From CAWABB01 sp963780165 (GTDB lineage Bacteria; Bacteroidota; Ignavibacteria; UBA10030; UBA6906): a stretch of DNA of 64,000 nt. The stretch lies in contig CAWABB010000001.1 in assembly GCA_963780165.1 (NCBI GenBank), positions 1,550,001 to 1,614,000 on the forward strand. Reading direction: 5' to 3'. Under the pieces are notes generated by a model. The model was not told the origin of the DNA. It saw nothing but the letters and a program-made list of their open reading frames with translations, and searched no databases. Shown piece after piece: positions 35,949 to 44,193 of the stretch. How positions within the stretch are numbered: position 1 is the first letter of the stretch; the number at the start of each line of letters is the position of its first letter. Both the position numbers and the translations under genes were made by a program.

Positions 35949-37826
35949 CTATTTTACCAGAACCATCGACCTGGCCCCTGACAATTGCATGCTTCCGGTC
36001 CCGTCGGGGGCGAAGCCGAGACGATAGTAGTACACCCCGCTCGCAAGCCGATCGGCCCTGAACTGATGCTCCTGCGTGCCGGGGACCCTGACGGCGATAC
36101 TCTCATCAAGTACCAGGCGGCCCAGCACGTCAGTCACCATCAAGTGCGCTATCCCTGCTGAGGGGGCCATGAAGCGTATTGTGGTCGAGGGATTGAAGGG
36201 ATTCGGGTAGCTTCCGATCAGCGCGAACTCCTGCGCCAGCCGCGCGTTCGGATCCTCATCGACGCCCGTGATAACGGCGGCATTATCCAGCATGCAGAAC
36301 GCCGGCGACGATGAGCCCGGCCACTCCCGGAACCACCACACGCGGTACCCGGAGGCATCAATACTCGTCTTGTCATAATCGTGATAGGTAAGGCCGATGG
36401 CGACAGTTTTGTTCTGCGCTCCGGCGGGATAGCCGAACTTCGTCAAATCGAACGACACTTCCAGCGTGTAGCCCTGATCGACGTCAGTGTTCACATCGAT
36501 GGTAGAGGTACCCTTCGGCGAGAGAGCGTACGAGATGGCACCCGTCGGGATCCAGTCGGTCGCATCCCACACCGCGAGCGAACCTCCCGTGGCGTTCACG
36601 GCGAACCCAAACCGGCGGCCCACCATGAAGTGGGCGTTCGCGTCACGCAGCGTGTCGAGAGGAATGGTCATGCTCACCTGCAGCCCGTCCATGAGGTCAT
36701 CCCCGCCGTATGAATTCAGGGACCGGTCGTTCACGTCGGCAGCGATATACAGGACGTCGCCCTGGAACACGGCACGGATGGTCGCGACCCCCGCGTTGAA
36801 CGGGTTGACGCCCGGCGTGCTCACCCACTGCCCGCTCCGGTCCTTCCCGATACTAGGATATGTCGCGCGGAGCGCTGTATTTCCATACTGGATGTCGAAG
36901 GATGGGACGAGGCCCCAGATCTCTTCGTTCGGAATGCCATCAAGCGTGATCGGAGGGTAATTCACGCCGTTCGGGACGATGACGTCGGCGGGATACTCCG
37001 GCAGCGGGCCGGAAGCGACCGTGACGTCATTTCTGAGCAGGAACCGCCCAGCGGTCGAGCCGCCGTTGTTCCCCCACTCGTTGCACCACCATGCGCGGGT
37101 CGCGACGTGATCGTTCGTGTTGAGCCAGTCCATGTCCCAGATGCACATGCTCAGCTGGACTTCCTCCGTCGTCTGGGCATTCGCCTGATACCCGATGCTA
37201 TCCAGGGCGACGGCGAATTCGATCGTCCAGCCTTCGTCCGCCACGCGGTTGCCGCCCCCGTCGGTGTCGCTGTTTGACAGCCCGCGAACCTGCGCCCCCG
37301 CGGTGACGACACCTTGGCCGGGGAGGGCCCCGCCCGTGAGGTTCGGCAGCGTCCCGACGCCGGTGGAGTCTGCCCACGAAATGAATATATCACGGTGCAG
37401 CGTCACCTGGTTGGAAGCTCGCCGGGTCCGGTCGTAGATTCCAGCCAGGATGCCGTCGCTGTTCTCCCAACCCGAGCCCCCGACCGAGCTGTCCGCCGCG
37501 ACTACCGCAACGTAGAGGGTGTTGGTGACCTTGTTCGCAAGCACCTTCACGACCGCGCGGGCGCTATCGCGCGGGACGCCGCTCCCGTTCATGATCTTCC
37601 ATCCGCTACCGGAACTGCCGTCGAGGACACCGTACGTGATGGCCAGCGACTCCGCCTGCGCCCAGACCGCCTCGTCCAGGATTCCGTCAAGGGTAATGGC
37701 CGGGCTTGTGGCGACCGAGACGTCTCTCGCCCAGACATAGTCTTTCCTGGGCGAGAACTGTGCCATCGCCTCTCCTGCGAGCAGGATGAGGACAATCAAC
37801 GGGCAAATCAATCTTCCAGCATGCAT
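35949..37826 (-). CDS. T9SS-secreted protein with two CBM9-like carbohydrate-binding modules
   Basis: The protein has 625 residues with a signal peptide (ending GEAMA-QF). Two beta-sandwich modules follow, each opening with an ITLDGI(L/P)(D/N)E motif typical of CBM9/DOMON-like domains (about residues 40-270 and 290-500). The C-terminus is a T9SS type A tail (GSYPNPFNPSTTIRF ending SMVLVK). It lies between the LacI regulator and the TonB receptor. Surface glycan binding is the likely role, the task that SusD/SusE-type proteins perform in classical Bacteroidota loci. Confidence 0.8.
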   Translation of the reverse strand: MHAGRLICPLIVLILLAGEAMAQFSPRKDYVWARDVSVATSPAITLDGILDEAVWAQAESLAITYGVLDGSSGSGWKIMNGSGVPRDSARAVVKVLANKVTNTLYVAVVAADSSVGGSGWENSDGILAGIYDRTRRASNQVTLHRDIFISWADSTGVGTLPNLTGGALPGQGVVTAGAQVRGLSNSDTDGGGNRVADEGWTIEFAVALDSIGYQANAQTTEEVQLSMCIWDMDWLNTNDHVATRAWWCNEWGNNGGSTAGRFLLRNDVTVASGPLPEYPADVIVPNGVNYPPITLDGIPNEEIWGLVPSFDIQYGNTALRATYPSIGKDRSGQWVSTPGVNPFNAGVATIRAVFQGDVLYIAADVNDRSLNSYGGDDLMDGLQVSMTIPLDTLRDANAHFMVGRRFGFAVNATGGSLAVWDATDWIPTGAISYALSPKGTSTIDVNTDVDQGYTLEVSFDLTKFGYPAGAQNKTVAIGLTYHDYDKTSIDASGYRVWWFREWPGSSSPAFCMLDNAAVITGVDEDPNARLAQEFALIGSYPNPFNPSTTIRFMAPSAGIAHLMVTDVLGRLVLDESIAVRVPGTQEHQFRADRLASGVYYYRLGFAPDGTGSMQLSGARSMVLVK

Positions 37827-37876
37827 ACGAACCTCTCAAGCTAGTGAGACACGTGAACTGCCCTTGTCACCAACAT

Positions 37877-38929
37877 TCAGTCTGCGAGGGAATGGGGCGC
37901 GGGGTCGCCGTTGTCCGCGCTTCCTCCATGCGGACATCCACACGAAGCACGGATACTCAAATCGGCTCTGATGATCTCATGGCCCCGCGTGTGCAATCCG
38001 CGCTCGCAGATCGCCCGCAGTACCCGCAGCATCGCGAGCGTTCCCAGCTCGCTGATGTGCACACGCACGGAGGTAAGCGCAGGCGTCAGGTAACCCGCAA
38101 TCGGGATGTCGTCGAAGCCCGCGAGCCCGACATCACCGGGTACTCGCACCCCGGACTCTCGCAGCGCGCTCAGGGCTCCTATTGCCATGGAATCGTTCGC
38201 TGCGAAAACCGCCGTGGGGGCCTGCGTCCCTTCCAGCAGAGTGCGTACCGCGGCGTACCCGGAGGCCTCCGAGAAATCACCCGTGACCTCCAGGACGTCT
38301 CCCGGAGCCAGGCTCGCCTCTGCGCACGCCTGGCGGAATCCGCGCAGCCGCTCCGATGCATCAAGGTTCTTCGGAGCACCCCCGATGAACGCAATCCGTC
38401 GATGACCATGCCCGAGGAGATGTTGGGTCATTGCGCGCGCGCCGCCGAAATTGTCGATGTTGACCGAATCGAAGTCGCCCTCCCGGACCGCACAATTGAT
38501 CAGAACGGTGGGGAGGCCGGACGGCAGGTTCTCGTGAAGGGTTCGGGCGTCAATATGCGGCGACATGATGATCAGGCCATCCACCCGGCCTCGCATGGCA
38601 CGAAGTGCCGCCTCGATCTCATCCCGGCTGTTGTGCGAGCTGGAGACAAGCAGATGATAGTGGTGCTGCTGAGCCGCCTGGTCGGTCCCGCGGATGACCT
38701 CGGAGAAGAACTCGCCAAAAAGGTCTGGCAGGACGAGCCCGATCGCCTCGGTCTTCCTTCTGCTGAGGTTCCGTCCCAGGGCACTGGGAACGTAGTGAAG
38801 CTCCCGGGCGGTCTTCTGAACGAGAAGGCGCGTATGATCGTCCACGGACCCCACATTGTTGAGCGCGCGGGACACTGTGGCGATGGAAACGCCCGCCTTC
38901 CGTGCCACTTCCTTGATCGTTGTGGACAT
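37877..38929 (-). CDS. LacI-family transcriptional regulator
   Basis: The protein has 350 residues. The LacI helix-turn-helix is textbook (TIKEVARKAGVSIATVSRAL, followed by hinge VPSALGRNLSRRKT), then a periplasmic-binding-like effector domain with IGLVLPDLFGEFF, AVFAANDSMAIGAL and GLAGFDDIPIAGYL. The recognition-helix sequence SIATVSRAL is compatible with a TGTAAACGTTTACA-type operator. Exactly such sites lie at 42509-42526 and 42448-42461 at the operon promoter, upstream of the first gene. It is the second gene of the operon it probably represses, so it would be autoregulated. The effector is presumably a sugar from the glycan handled by the locus. Confidence 0.93.
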   Translation of the reverse strand: MSTTIKEVARKAGVSIATVSRALNNVGSVDDHTRLLVQKTARELHYVPSALGRNLSRRKTEAIGLVLPDLFGEFFSEVIRGTDQAAQQHHYHLLVSSSHNSRDEIEAALRAMRGRVDGLIIMSPHIDARTLHENLPSGLPTVLINCAVREGDFDSVNIDNFGGARAMTQHLLGHGHRRIAFIGGAPKNLDASERLRGFRQACAEASLAPGDVLEVTGDFSEASGYAAVRTLLEGTQAPTAVFAANDSMAIGALSALRESGVRVPGDVGLAGFDDIPIAGYLTPALTSVRVHISELGTLAMLRVLRAICERGLHTRGHEIIRADLSIRASCGCPHGGSADNGDPAPHSLAD

Positions 38930-38967
38930 CCGGCCGCCGGAGCGATGGTAGAGGAGCAGGCAGCACG

Positions 38968-39008
38968 ACGTTGGCCCCGCGCGGCGTGCGCCGTGCGGGG
39001 CCCAACGT
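38968..39008 (-). other. Very strong intergenic hairpin between the repeat protein and LacI genes
   Basis: ACGTTGG and CCCCGC (38968-38980) pair with GCGGGG and CCAACGT (38995-39008), and CGGCG pairs with CGCCG inside. Together this makes about 19 pairs with one bulged C and a tiny loop. It begins 16 bases after the stop codon of the upstream gene and has no T run. It could reduce readthrough to the downstream genes or protect the first cistron from 3' decay. Confidence 0.6.
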
Positions 39009-39024
39009 CAAACCGTGCCGCGGA

Positions 39025-42000
39025 CTATTTCAGCAGGACAAGGCTCTTCACGGATGTGAACAGATCCGTCGAGCCGTCGAGGGTCGCGGAGGTCATGCGG
39101 TACAGATAGACACCGCTCGCCAGACCGCTTGCGTCCAACGTGACGGCATAGGAGCCTGGTGCGTGATCGCCGGTTGCCAGCACACGGACCATGCGGCCAA
39201 GAACATCATACAGGGCAATCGTGATGTTGCTCCGCTCTGCAACATCGTAGTTGATCCTGGTCGATGGGTTGAATGGATTTGGGTAGTTCTGCGCTAGCCT
39301 GAAGCTGGCCGGCACAACGCCCGTCCCCTCGGCAACACCGACCGTTCCCTCCAAATGCACCACCCCATAGGCGCCGCCCCATTCGCTGCCCCACCACGAC
39401 TTGTAATATGAACCCGCCGTCGTGTCGTACGAGTTCATCGGGTGCTGGTACCCGTCGGGATCGAACACCACCATCATCAATTGCACGTCGCTCACATTCG
39501 GCGCATGCCCCAGCGCGGCGAGATCGATCATCAGCTCCGCCGTGTAGCCGTTGTCCACCTGCGTCGTGTCGTTCACCTTTGACCCTGAGGCCACTGATCC
39601 GGCGCCAAAGCCTGACCCGCCCAGCTGTTCCTCGTACCGGATTGTGTCGTTCAGATTCTGGTAGTACAGCTTGTATTCTACATCCGTCCCGTCGGACTGC
39701 TTCACCTTCATGAAGATCCCGTCCCCCTCCCAGTCGAACTTGCAGATCGACTTGTCGTCGGACTGGATCCCAACATACAGGGTCGTCCCGCGATGCAGGA
39801 ACTTCACCTTCGCCAGCGAGCTGTCCGTGTTCGGGAGGTGGAACGTGCCGTAGAGAATCCCCTGGTCCCAGTAGTCGTATGTCGCCTTGATGTCAAACGC
39901 TCCGGTGACCGTCTTCTCTTCGCCCTGGCGCTTCAGGAATGCGCCGTTCCCGTACAGGAGCACGGGGGCAGTTGCCCATTCCGGCTCAGTGAGCATGCCG
40001 TCAAGAGTCACGCCCCCTGTCGCCGCCTTCGCGAGCATTGTATCAGGGTCATCAAAGACCGTGAGCTCCGGAGTCAACTCAAGCGTGCGATAGACGCCGC
40101 CCCATTCGCTCCCCCACCACGACTTGTAGTACGTCCCGGCCGTCGTGTCGTACGAGTTCATCGGATGCTGATAGCCGTCGGGGTCGAACACCGCCATCGT
40201 CACCTCCACCCCGGTCACATCCGGAGCGTACCCCAGCGCGGCGAGATCGATCATCAGCTCCGCCGTGTACCCGTTGTCCACCTGCGTCGTGTCGTTGACC
40301 GTCGAACCCGCCGCCAGAGACCCCGCCCCGGCTCCCGATGAGGCCAGGTTTTCCTCGTACCGGATCGTGTCGTTCAGGTTCTGGTAGTACAGCTTGTATT
40401 CCACATCGGTCCCGTCCGACTTCTTCACCTTCATGAAGATCCCGTCACCCTCCCAGTCGAACTTGCAGATCGACTTGTCGTCCGACTGGATCCCGACGTA
40501 CAGGTTCGTCCCGCGGCGCAGGAACTTCACCTTCGCCAGCGAGCTGTCCGTGTTCGGGAGGTGGAACGTGCCGTAGAAAATCCCCTGGTCCCAGTAGTCG
40601 TACGTCGCCTTGATGTCAAACCCGGCGGTGACCGTCTTCTCCTCACCCTGGCGCCTCAGGAATGCGCCATTCCCGTATAGCAACGTTGGTGCGCCCGTCC
40701 AAACCCCCTCGTCCAGCTTGCCATCGAGCGTGATGGGACCATATGCATTCTTCACCGTGACTGCCGCCGGATCGTCAAACCGGACAGGCTCGGGCGATAG
40801 CGTCACCGTGCGGTAGACGCCGCCCCATTCGCTCCCCCACCACGACTTGTAGTACGTCCCGGCCGTCGTGTCGTACGAGTTCATCGGATGCTGGTACCCG
40901 TCGGGGTCGAACACCGCCATCGTCACCTCCACCCCGGTCACATCCGGAGCGTACCCCAGTGAATCCAGATGAATCACCATTTCTGCCGTGTACCCGTTGT
41001 CCACCTGCGTCGTGTCGTTGACCGTCGAACCGGCCGCCAGAGACCCCGCCCCGGCTCCCGATGAGGCCAGATTCTCCTCGTACCGGATCGTGTCGTTCAG
41101 GTTCTGGTAGTACAGCTTGTATTCCACATCGGTCCCGTCCGACTTCTTCACCTTCATGAAGATCCCGTCACCCTCCCAGTCGAACTTGCAGATCGACTTG
41201 TCGTCCGACTGGATCCCGACGTACAGGTCCATGCCGCGGCGCAGGAACCGCACCTTCGCCAGCGAGCTGTCCGTGTTCGGGAGGTGGAACGTGCCGTAGA
41301 AAATCCCCTGGTCCCAGTAGTCGTACGTCGCCTTGATGTCAAACCCGCCGGTGACCGTCTTCTCCTCGCCCTGGCGCTTCAGGAACGCACCGTTGCCATA
41401 CAGGAGCACGGGGGTATTGCCCCAATCACGCTCATCCAGCTTCCCATCAAGAGTGATCTGGTCGAGGGCATACGATGCCGCAAGCGTTGCCGGGTCATCG
41501 AACCGGACAGGCTCGGGAGAAAGCGTCACCGTGCGATAGACGCCGCCCCATTCGCTCCCCCACCACGACTTGTAGTACGTCCCGGCCGTCGTGTCGTACG
41601 AGTTCATCGGATGCTGATAGCCGTCGGGGTCGAACACCGCCATCGTCACCTCCACCCCGGTCACATCCGGAGCGTACCCCAGTGAATCCAGATGAATCAC
41701 CATTTCCGCCGTGTACCCGTTGTCCACCTGCGTCGTGTCGTTGACCGTCGAACCCGCCGTCAGAGACCCCGCACCCGCTCCCGATGAGGCCAGGTTTTCC
41801 TCGTACCGGATCGTGTCGTTCAGGTTCTGGTAGTACAGCTTGTATTCCACATCGGTCCCGTCCGACTTCTTCACCTTCATGAAGATCCCGTCACCCTCCC
41901 AGTCGAACTTGCAGATCGACTTGTCGTCCGACTGGATCCCGACGTACAGGTTCGTCCCGCGGCGCAGGAACTTCACCTTCGCCAGCGAGCTGTCCGTGTT

Positions 42001-42318
42001 CGGGAGGTGGAACGTGCCGTAGAAAACCCCCTGGTCCCAGTAGTCGTACGTCGCCTTGATGTCAAACCCGGCGGTGACGGTGAACTCGCCCGGCTGCTGT
42101 TTGACCTCAGCGCCGTTGCCGAAGAGGAGCGTCTGTGCCCCGCTCCAATCGGATTCGCTCAGGAGCCCGTCGAGCGTAATACTTCCGAGTACGTTTTGCG
42201 CGGCGACCGAGCTTGGGTCGTCGAAAGCCAGCGGCTGCGCGGTAGCGACGCTCTGCACGTACATCGGAATCGTGCTGACGGCCAGAACCAGCGGAAGGAA
42301 ACCCTTAAGCCACTTCAT
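39025..42318 (-). CDS. T9SS-secreted protein of four near-identical CBM9/DOMON-like modules
   Basis: The protein has 1097 residues from the ATG at 42318, which follows a strong GAGGAGGA ribosome site; an in-frame ATG at 42360 is rejected. A signal peptide (ending SVATA) precedes four tandem modules of exactly 241 residues, each starting FDDP and containing ITLDGxL(D/S)E, FDIKATYDYWDQG, SICKFDWEGDGIFMK and YYKSWWGSEWGG. The C-terminus is a T9SS type A tail (NYPNPFNPSTRINY ending KSLVLLK). It is the promoter-proximal gene of the glycan operon with a perfect promoter and ribosome site, so it should be highly expressed. A surface glycan-binding or adhesion role is likely. Exact function is unknown. 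Confidence 0.85.
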   Translation of the reverse strand: MKWLKGFLPLVLAVSTIPMYVQSVATAQPLAFDDPSSVAAQNVLGSITLDGLLSESDWSGAQTLLFGNGAEVKQQPGEFTVTAGFDIKATYDYWDQGVFYGTFHLPNTDSSLAKVKFLRRGTNLYVGIQSDDKSICKFDWEGDGIFMKVKKSDGTDVEYKLYYQNLNDTIRYEENLASSGAGAGSLTAGSTVNDTTQVDNGYTAEMVIHLDSLGYAPDVTGVEVTMAVFDPDGYQHPMNSYDTTAGTYYKSWWGSEWGGVYRTVTLSPEPVRFDDPATLAASYALDQITLDGKLDERDWGNTPVLLYGNGAFLKRQGEEKTVTGGFDIKATYDYWDQGIFYGTFHLPNTDSSLAKVRFLRRGMDLYVGIQSDDKSICKFDWEGDGIFMKVKKSDGTDVEYKLYYQNLNDTIRYEENLASSGAGAGSLAAGSTVNDTTQVDNGYTAEMVIHLDSLGYAPDVTGVEVTMAVFDPDGYQHPMNSYDTTAGTYYKSWWGSEWGGVYRTVTLSPEPVRFDDPAAVTVKNAYGPITLDGKLDEGVWTGAPTLLYGNGAFLRRQGEEKTVTAGFDIKATYDYWDQGIFYGTFHLPNTDSSLAKVKFLRRGTNLYVGIQSDDKSICKFDWEGDGIFMKVKKSDGTDVEYKLYYQNLNDTIRYEENLASSGAGAGSLAAGSTVNDTTQVDNGYTAELMIDLAALGYAPDVTGVEVTMAVFDPDGYQHPMNSYDTTAGTYYKSWWGSEWGGVYRTLELTPELTVFDDPDTMLAKAATGGVTLDGMLTEPEWATAPVLLYGNGAFLKRQGEEKTVTGAFDIKATYDYWDQGILYGTFHLPNTDSSLAKVKFLHRGTTLYVGIQSDDKSICKFDWEGDGIFMKVKQSDGTDVEYKLYYQNLNDTIRYEEQLGGSGFGAGSVASGSKVNDTTQVDNGYTAELMIDLAALGHAPNVSDVQLMMVVFDPDGYQHPMNSYDTTAGSYYKSWWGSEWGGAYGVVHLEGTVGVAEGTGVVPASFRLAQNYPNPFNPSTRINYDVAERSNITIALYDVLGRMVRVLATGDHAPGSYAVTLDASGLASGVYLYRMTSATLDGSTDLFTSVKSLVLLK
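39343..42234 (-). repeat. Four tandem 723-bp coding repeats
   Basis: Units at 41512-42234, 40789-41511, 40066-40788 and 39343-40065 (in coding order) share long stretches of identical or nearly identical DNA in perfect 723-base register. Divergence concentrates in the first ~70 residues of each module and in the last unit. The same unmatched-strand translation recurs at 723-base steps (39671, 40394, 41117, 41840), confirming the period. Confidence 0.95.
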
Positions 42319-42447
42319 CTTGTCCTCCTCGTGGAGTGTGTGTTGAAGGTGGACTAGCATCTAGGAAACGAAATAGAGTCTTGTGAACGGACCGGCCGGC
42401 AGCAGCCGAAAAAAGAGCGCTCTGAACAAAGGCGGGGAAGGCAACCA

Positions 42448-42461
42448 TGAAAACGTTTACA
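42448..42461. promoter_or_regulatory. Second LacI-type operator
   Basis: TGAAAACGTTTACA differs from the perfect palindrome at 42511 in one position. Centre-to-centre spacing is 63 bases, six helical turns, so repressors on the two sites would face the same side of the DNA. Confidence 0.75.
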
Positions 42462-42508
42462 ACGGGTACATCGCGTCGACAGGACCTACCGAAATCCCGT
42501 GCGCTCTC

Positions 42509-42526
42509 AATGTAAACGTTTACATT
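42509..42526. promoter_or_regulatory. Primary LacI-type operator
   Basis: AATGTAAACGTTTACATT is an 18-base perfect palindrome with the central CG common to LacI/PurR/CcpA-type sites. It overlaps the downstream end of the -10 box and the expected transcription start of the leftward promoter, so binding would block RNA polymerase. The LacI gene is at 37877-38929. Confidence 0.9.
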
Positions 42527-42552
42527 ATATGTAATTCAGGCAGGGTTGTCAA
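42524..42552 (-). promoter_or_regulatory. Perfect-consensus sigma70 promoter of the glycan operon
   Basis: On the minus strand TTGACA (42552-42547) and TATAAT (42529-42524) are separated by exactly 17 bases. Both hexamers match the E. coli consensus at all positions. A T-rich stretch lies further upstream. The gene driven starts at 42318. Confidence 0.9.
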
Positions 42553-42639
42553 GGAATTCCAGCAAAAAAAAGATGCTGAATTCGCAATGGAATCGGGGAA
42601 TCGGCGGCTGGAGAACACGCCTGGGGACGCCACACGTGT

Positions 42640-44190
42640 CTAGAATGGAAATTCGACGGGCACTTGCTCAGCGGGAACAGCCTTCTCGATCACCGGCCTC
42701 TTGGCGCGACCATGGAGGTCGCTCGCCACCACGAAGATCGCCTTGAGCGGCGTCGTGGGACACGCGTGCTCGCATGCCCCGCATCCGACACACAGATCGT
42801 TCGTCAACTCCGGGATCATCAGGGCTCCGTACGGCACCATGCGCACCGCCTTCGTCGGGCAATGCTCCGCACAGGCACCGCAGTCTTTCTTCTTCGTCTC
42901 GACAATGCAGTCTTCCTTCACGAACCTCGCTGTGCCGATCTGCACATCCTTCTTCTGGTCCTGCGTGAGCGGAAGGATCGCGCCGCTCGGACAGACCGTC
43001 GAACAGAGCACGCAATCGTACGTGCAGTAGTACGTCCAGTAGTCCATGCGCGGCTGGAGGATGCCGGCGATCCCGTAGTCGAACAGCGCGGGCCGCAGAA
43101 CCTGGGTCGGGCACACGCTCACGCACAGATGGCACGCCGTGCACCGGCCGCTGAAATGATCGATGCCGAGGGAGCCTGGCGGAGTCACCGGACGCGTCCC
43201 GATCCCGGCTTGCGCCGCGCGAATCATCGCGCTGTCCGTCGGGACCGCCAGCGTACCGGCGAATGCCGCCATGCCCCCGGACACGAACCGGCGGCGCGAG
43301 GCATTGACCGGTCGCTGTGCCGCGGCTCCGATCATCTTCCCTCCAAATCCTGCGTACTTCAAACCCACCGTGGGACACGCGGTGATGCAATTGAAACAGG
43401 CGACGCACGCCGCGTAGTCGACCTTCTTGTTGTCCGCATCGATGCACGAAGCCTTGCACACCTTTTCGCACAGACCGCATTCCAGGCAGGTCTCCTCATC
43501 GATGACGATCCGGAACAGCGACACCCGCGACAGGACGCTAAGCAGAGCACCTGCCGGGCACAGCGTGTTACAGAACAGCCGCCCGTGCTTGTAGGAAAGA
43601 TAGCCGATGGCACCCAGGGCCGCGAGCGCAGCCAGGAAGATCCAGAGACCGGGAAGATGGAACGGGACGGGCTGCAGCGTCTGCACGCCGACCATCGATC
43701 CGGCCATCGCGATGCCGTTGTTCAGCCCCATCACCAGCGGGCGGATCAGCGCGTCGGTCATCCGCCCGAAGTTGCTGAACGGCTCCAGCGTGTTCAGCAG
43801 GATCAGGCTCCCCCCAAGAAACGCTACGAGCGTGACCCCACCCACCGCGTAATGCAGCGCGTACCTCGGACGGTCATACCGGTACCGCCGCCTCTTCCTC
43901 TTCTCCGCCTGATGGATGACAATATCCTGCAGCGTCCCGAGAGGACAGAGTGTCGAACAGTAGACCCGCCCCACCAGCGCCGTCAGCACCACCACCGTCG
44001 CCAGTCCCGCAGTCCAGATCCCCAGCGATACGAGGCTCTTTGCGAGCGCCGGAACGAACTGCAGCGGGAGGACAAGAGACGACACCCAGGCCGCAACCGG
44101 GCCTCGCAGATCGAGGAACATGACGGCGCTGGCGCCAAGAAACAGTATCGCCAGCGACACCCTGATCGGTTTGAGGGCCTGAAGGTTCAT
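42640..44190 (-). CDS. Membrane-anchored polyferredoxin (NapH/YccM-like)
   Basis: The protein has 516 residues. About four membrane segments in the first 210 residues flank two NapH-like cysteine clusters (CSTLCPLGTLQ and CNTLCPAGALL). Many [4Fe-4S] motifs follow: CLECGLCEKVC, CVACFNCITACP, CTACHLCVSVCP, CVLCSTVCP, CGACAEHCP and CVGCGACEHACP. A Tat-like RRRF lies mid-protein (about residue 290). It would pass electrons between the membrane quinone pool and soluble or periplasmic carriers. The partner is probably the adjacent DUF362 protein, encoded 3 bases upstream. Direction of electron flow is unknown. Confidence 0.85.
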   Translation of the reverse strand: MNLQALKPIRVSLAILFLGASAVMFLDLRGPVAAWVSSLVLPLQFVPALAKSLVSLGIWTAGLATVVVLTALVGRVYCSTLCPLGTLQDIVIHQAEKRKRRRYRYDRPRYALHYAVGGVTLVAFLGGSLILLNTLEPFSNFGRMTDALIRPLVMGLNNGIAMAGSMVGVQTLQPVPFHLPGLWIFLAALAALGAIGYLSYKHGRLFCNTLCPAGALLSVLSRVSLFRIVIDEETCLECGLCEKVCKASCIDADNKKVDYAACVACFNCITACPTVGLKYAGFGGKMIGAAAQRPVNASRRRFVSGGMAAFAGTLAVPTDSAMIRAAQAGIGTRPVTPPGSLGIDHFSGRCTACHLCVSVCPTQVLRPALFDYGIAGILQPRMDYWTYYCTYDCVLCSTVCPSGAILPLTQDQKKDVQIGTARFVKEDCIVETKKKDCGACAEHCPTKAVRMVPYGALMIPELTNDLCVGCGACEHACPTTPLKAIFVVASDLHGRAKRPVIEKAVPAEQVPVEFPF

Positions 44191-44193
44191 CGA

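Larger units (their letters stand above)
42319..42639. other. Regulatory leader and promoter region of the glycan operon
   Basis: This 321-base gap holds the promoter and two LacI-type operators listed separately, a leader of about 200 bases, and a T8 run on the minus strand (42574-42567) that may also aid termination of the incoming polyferredoxin transcript. I see no gene in it. Confidence 0.8.

Noticed and set aside
39343..42234. Repeat array as a possible CRISPR or mobile element
   Set aside because: Repeats are 723 bases, in frame, contiguous and encode protein modules; no spacers or transposase.
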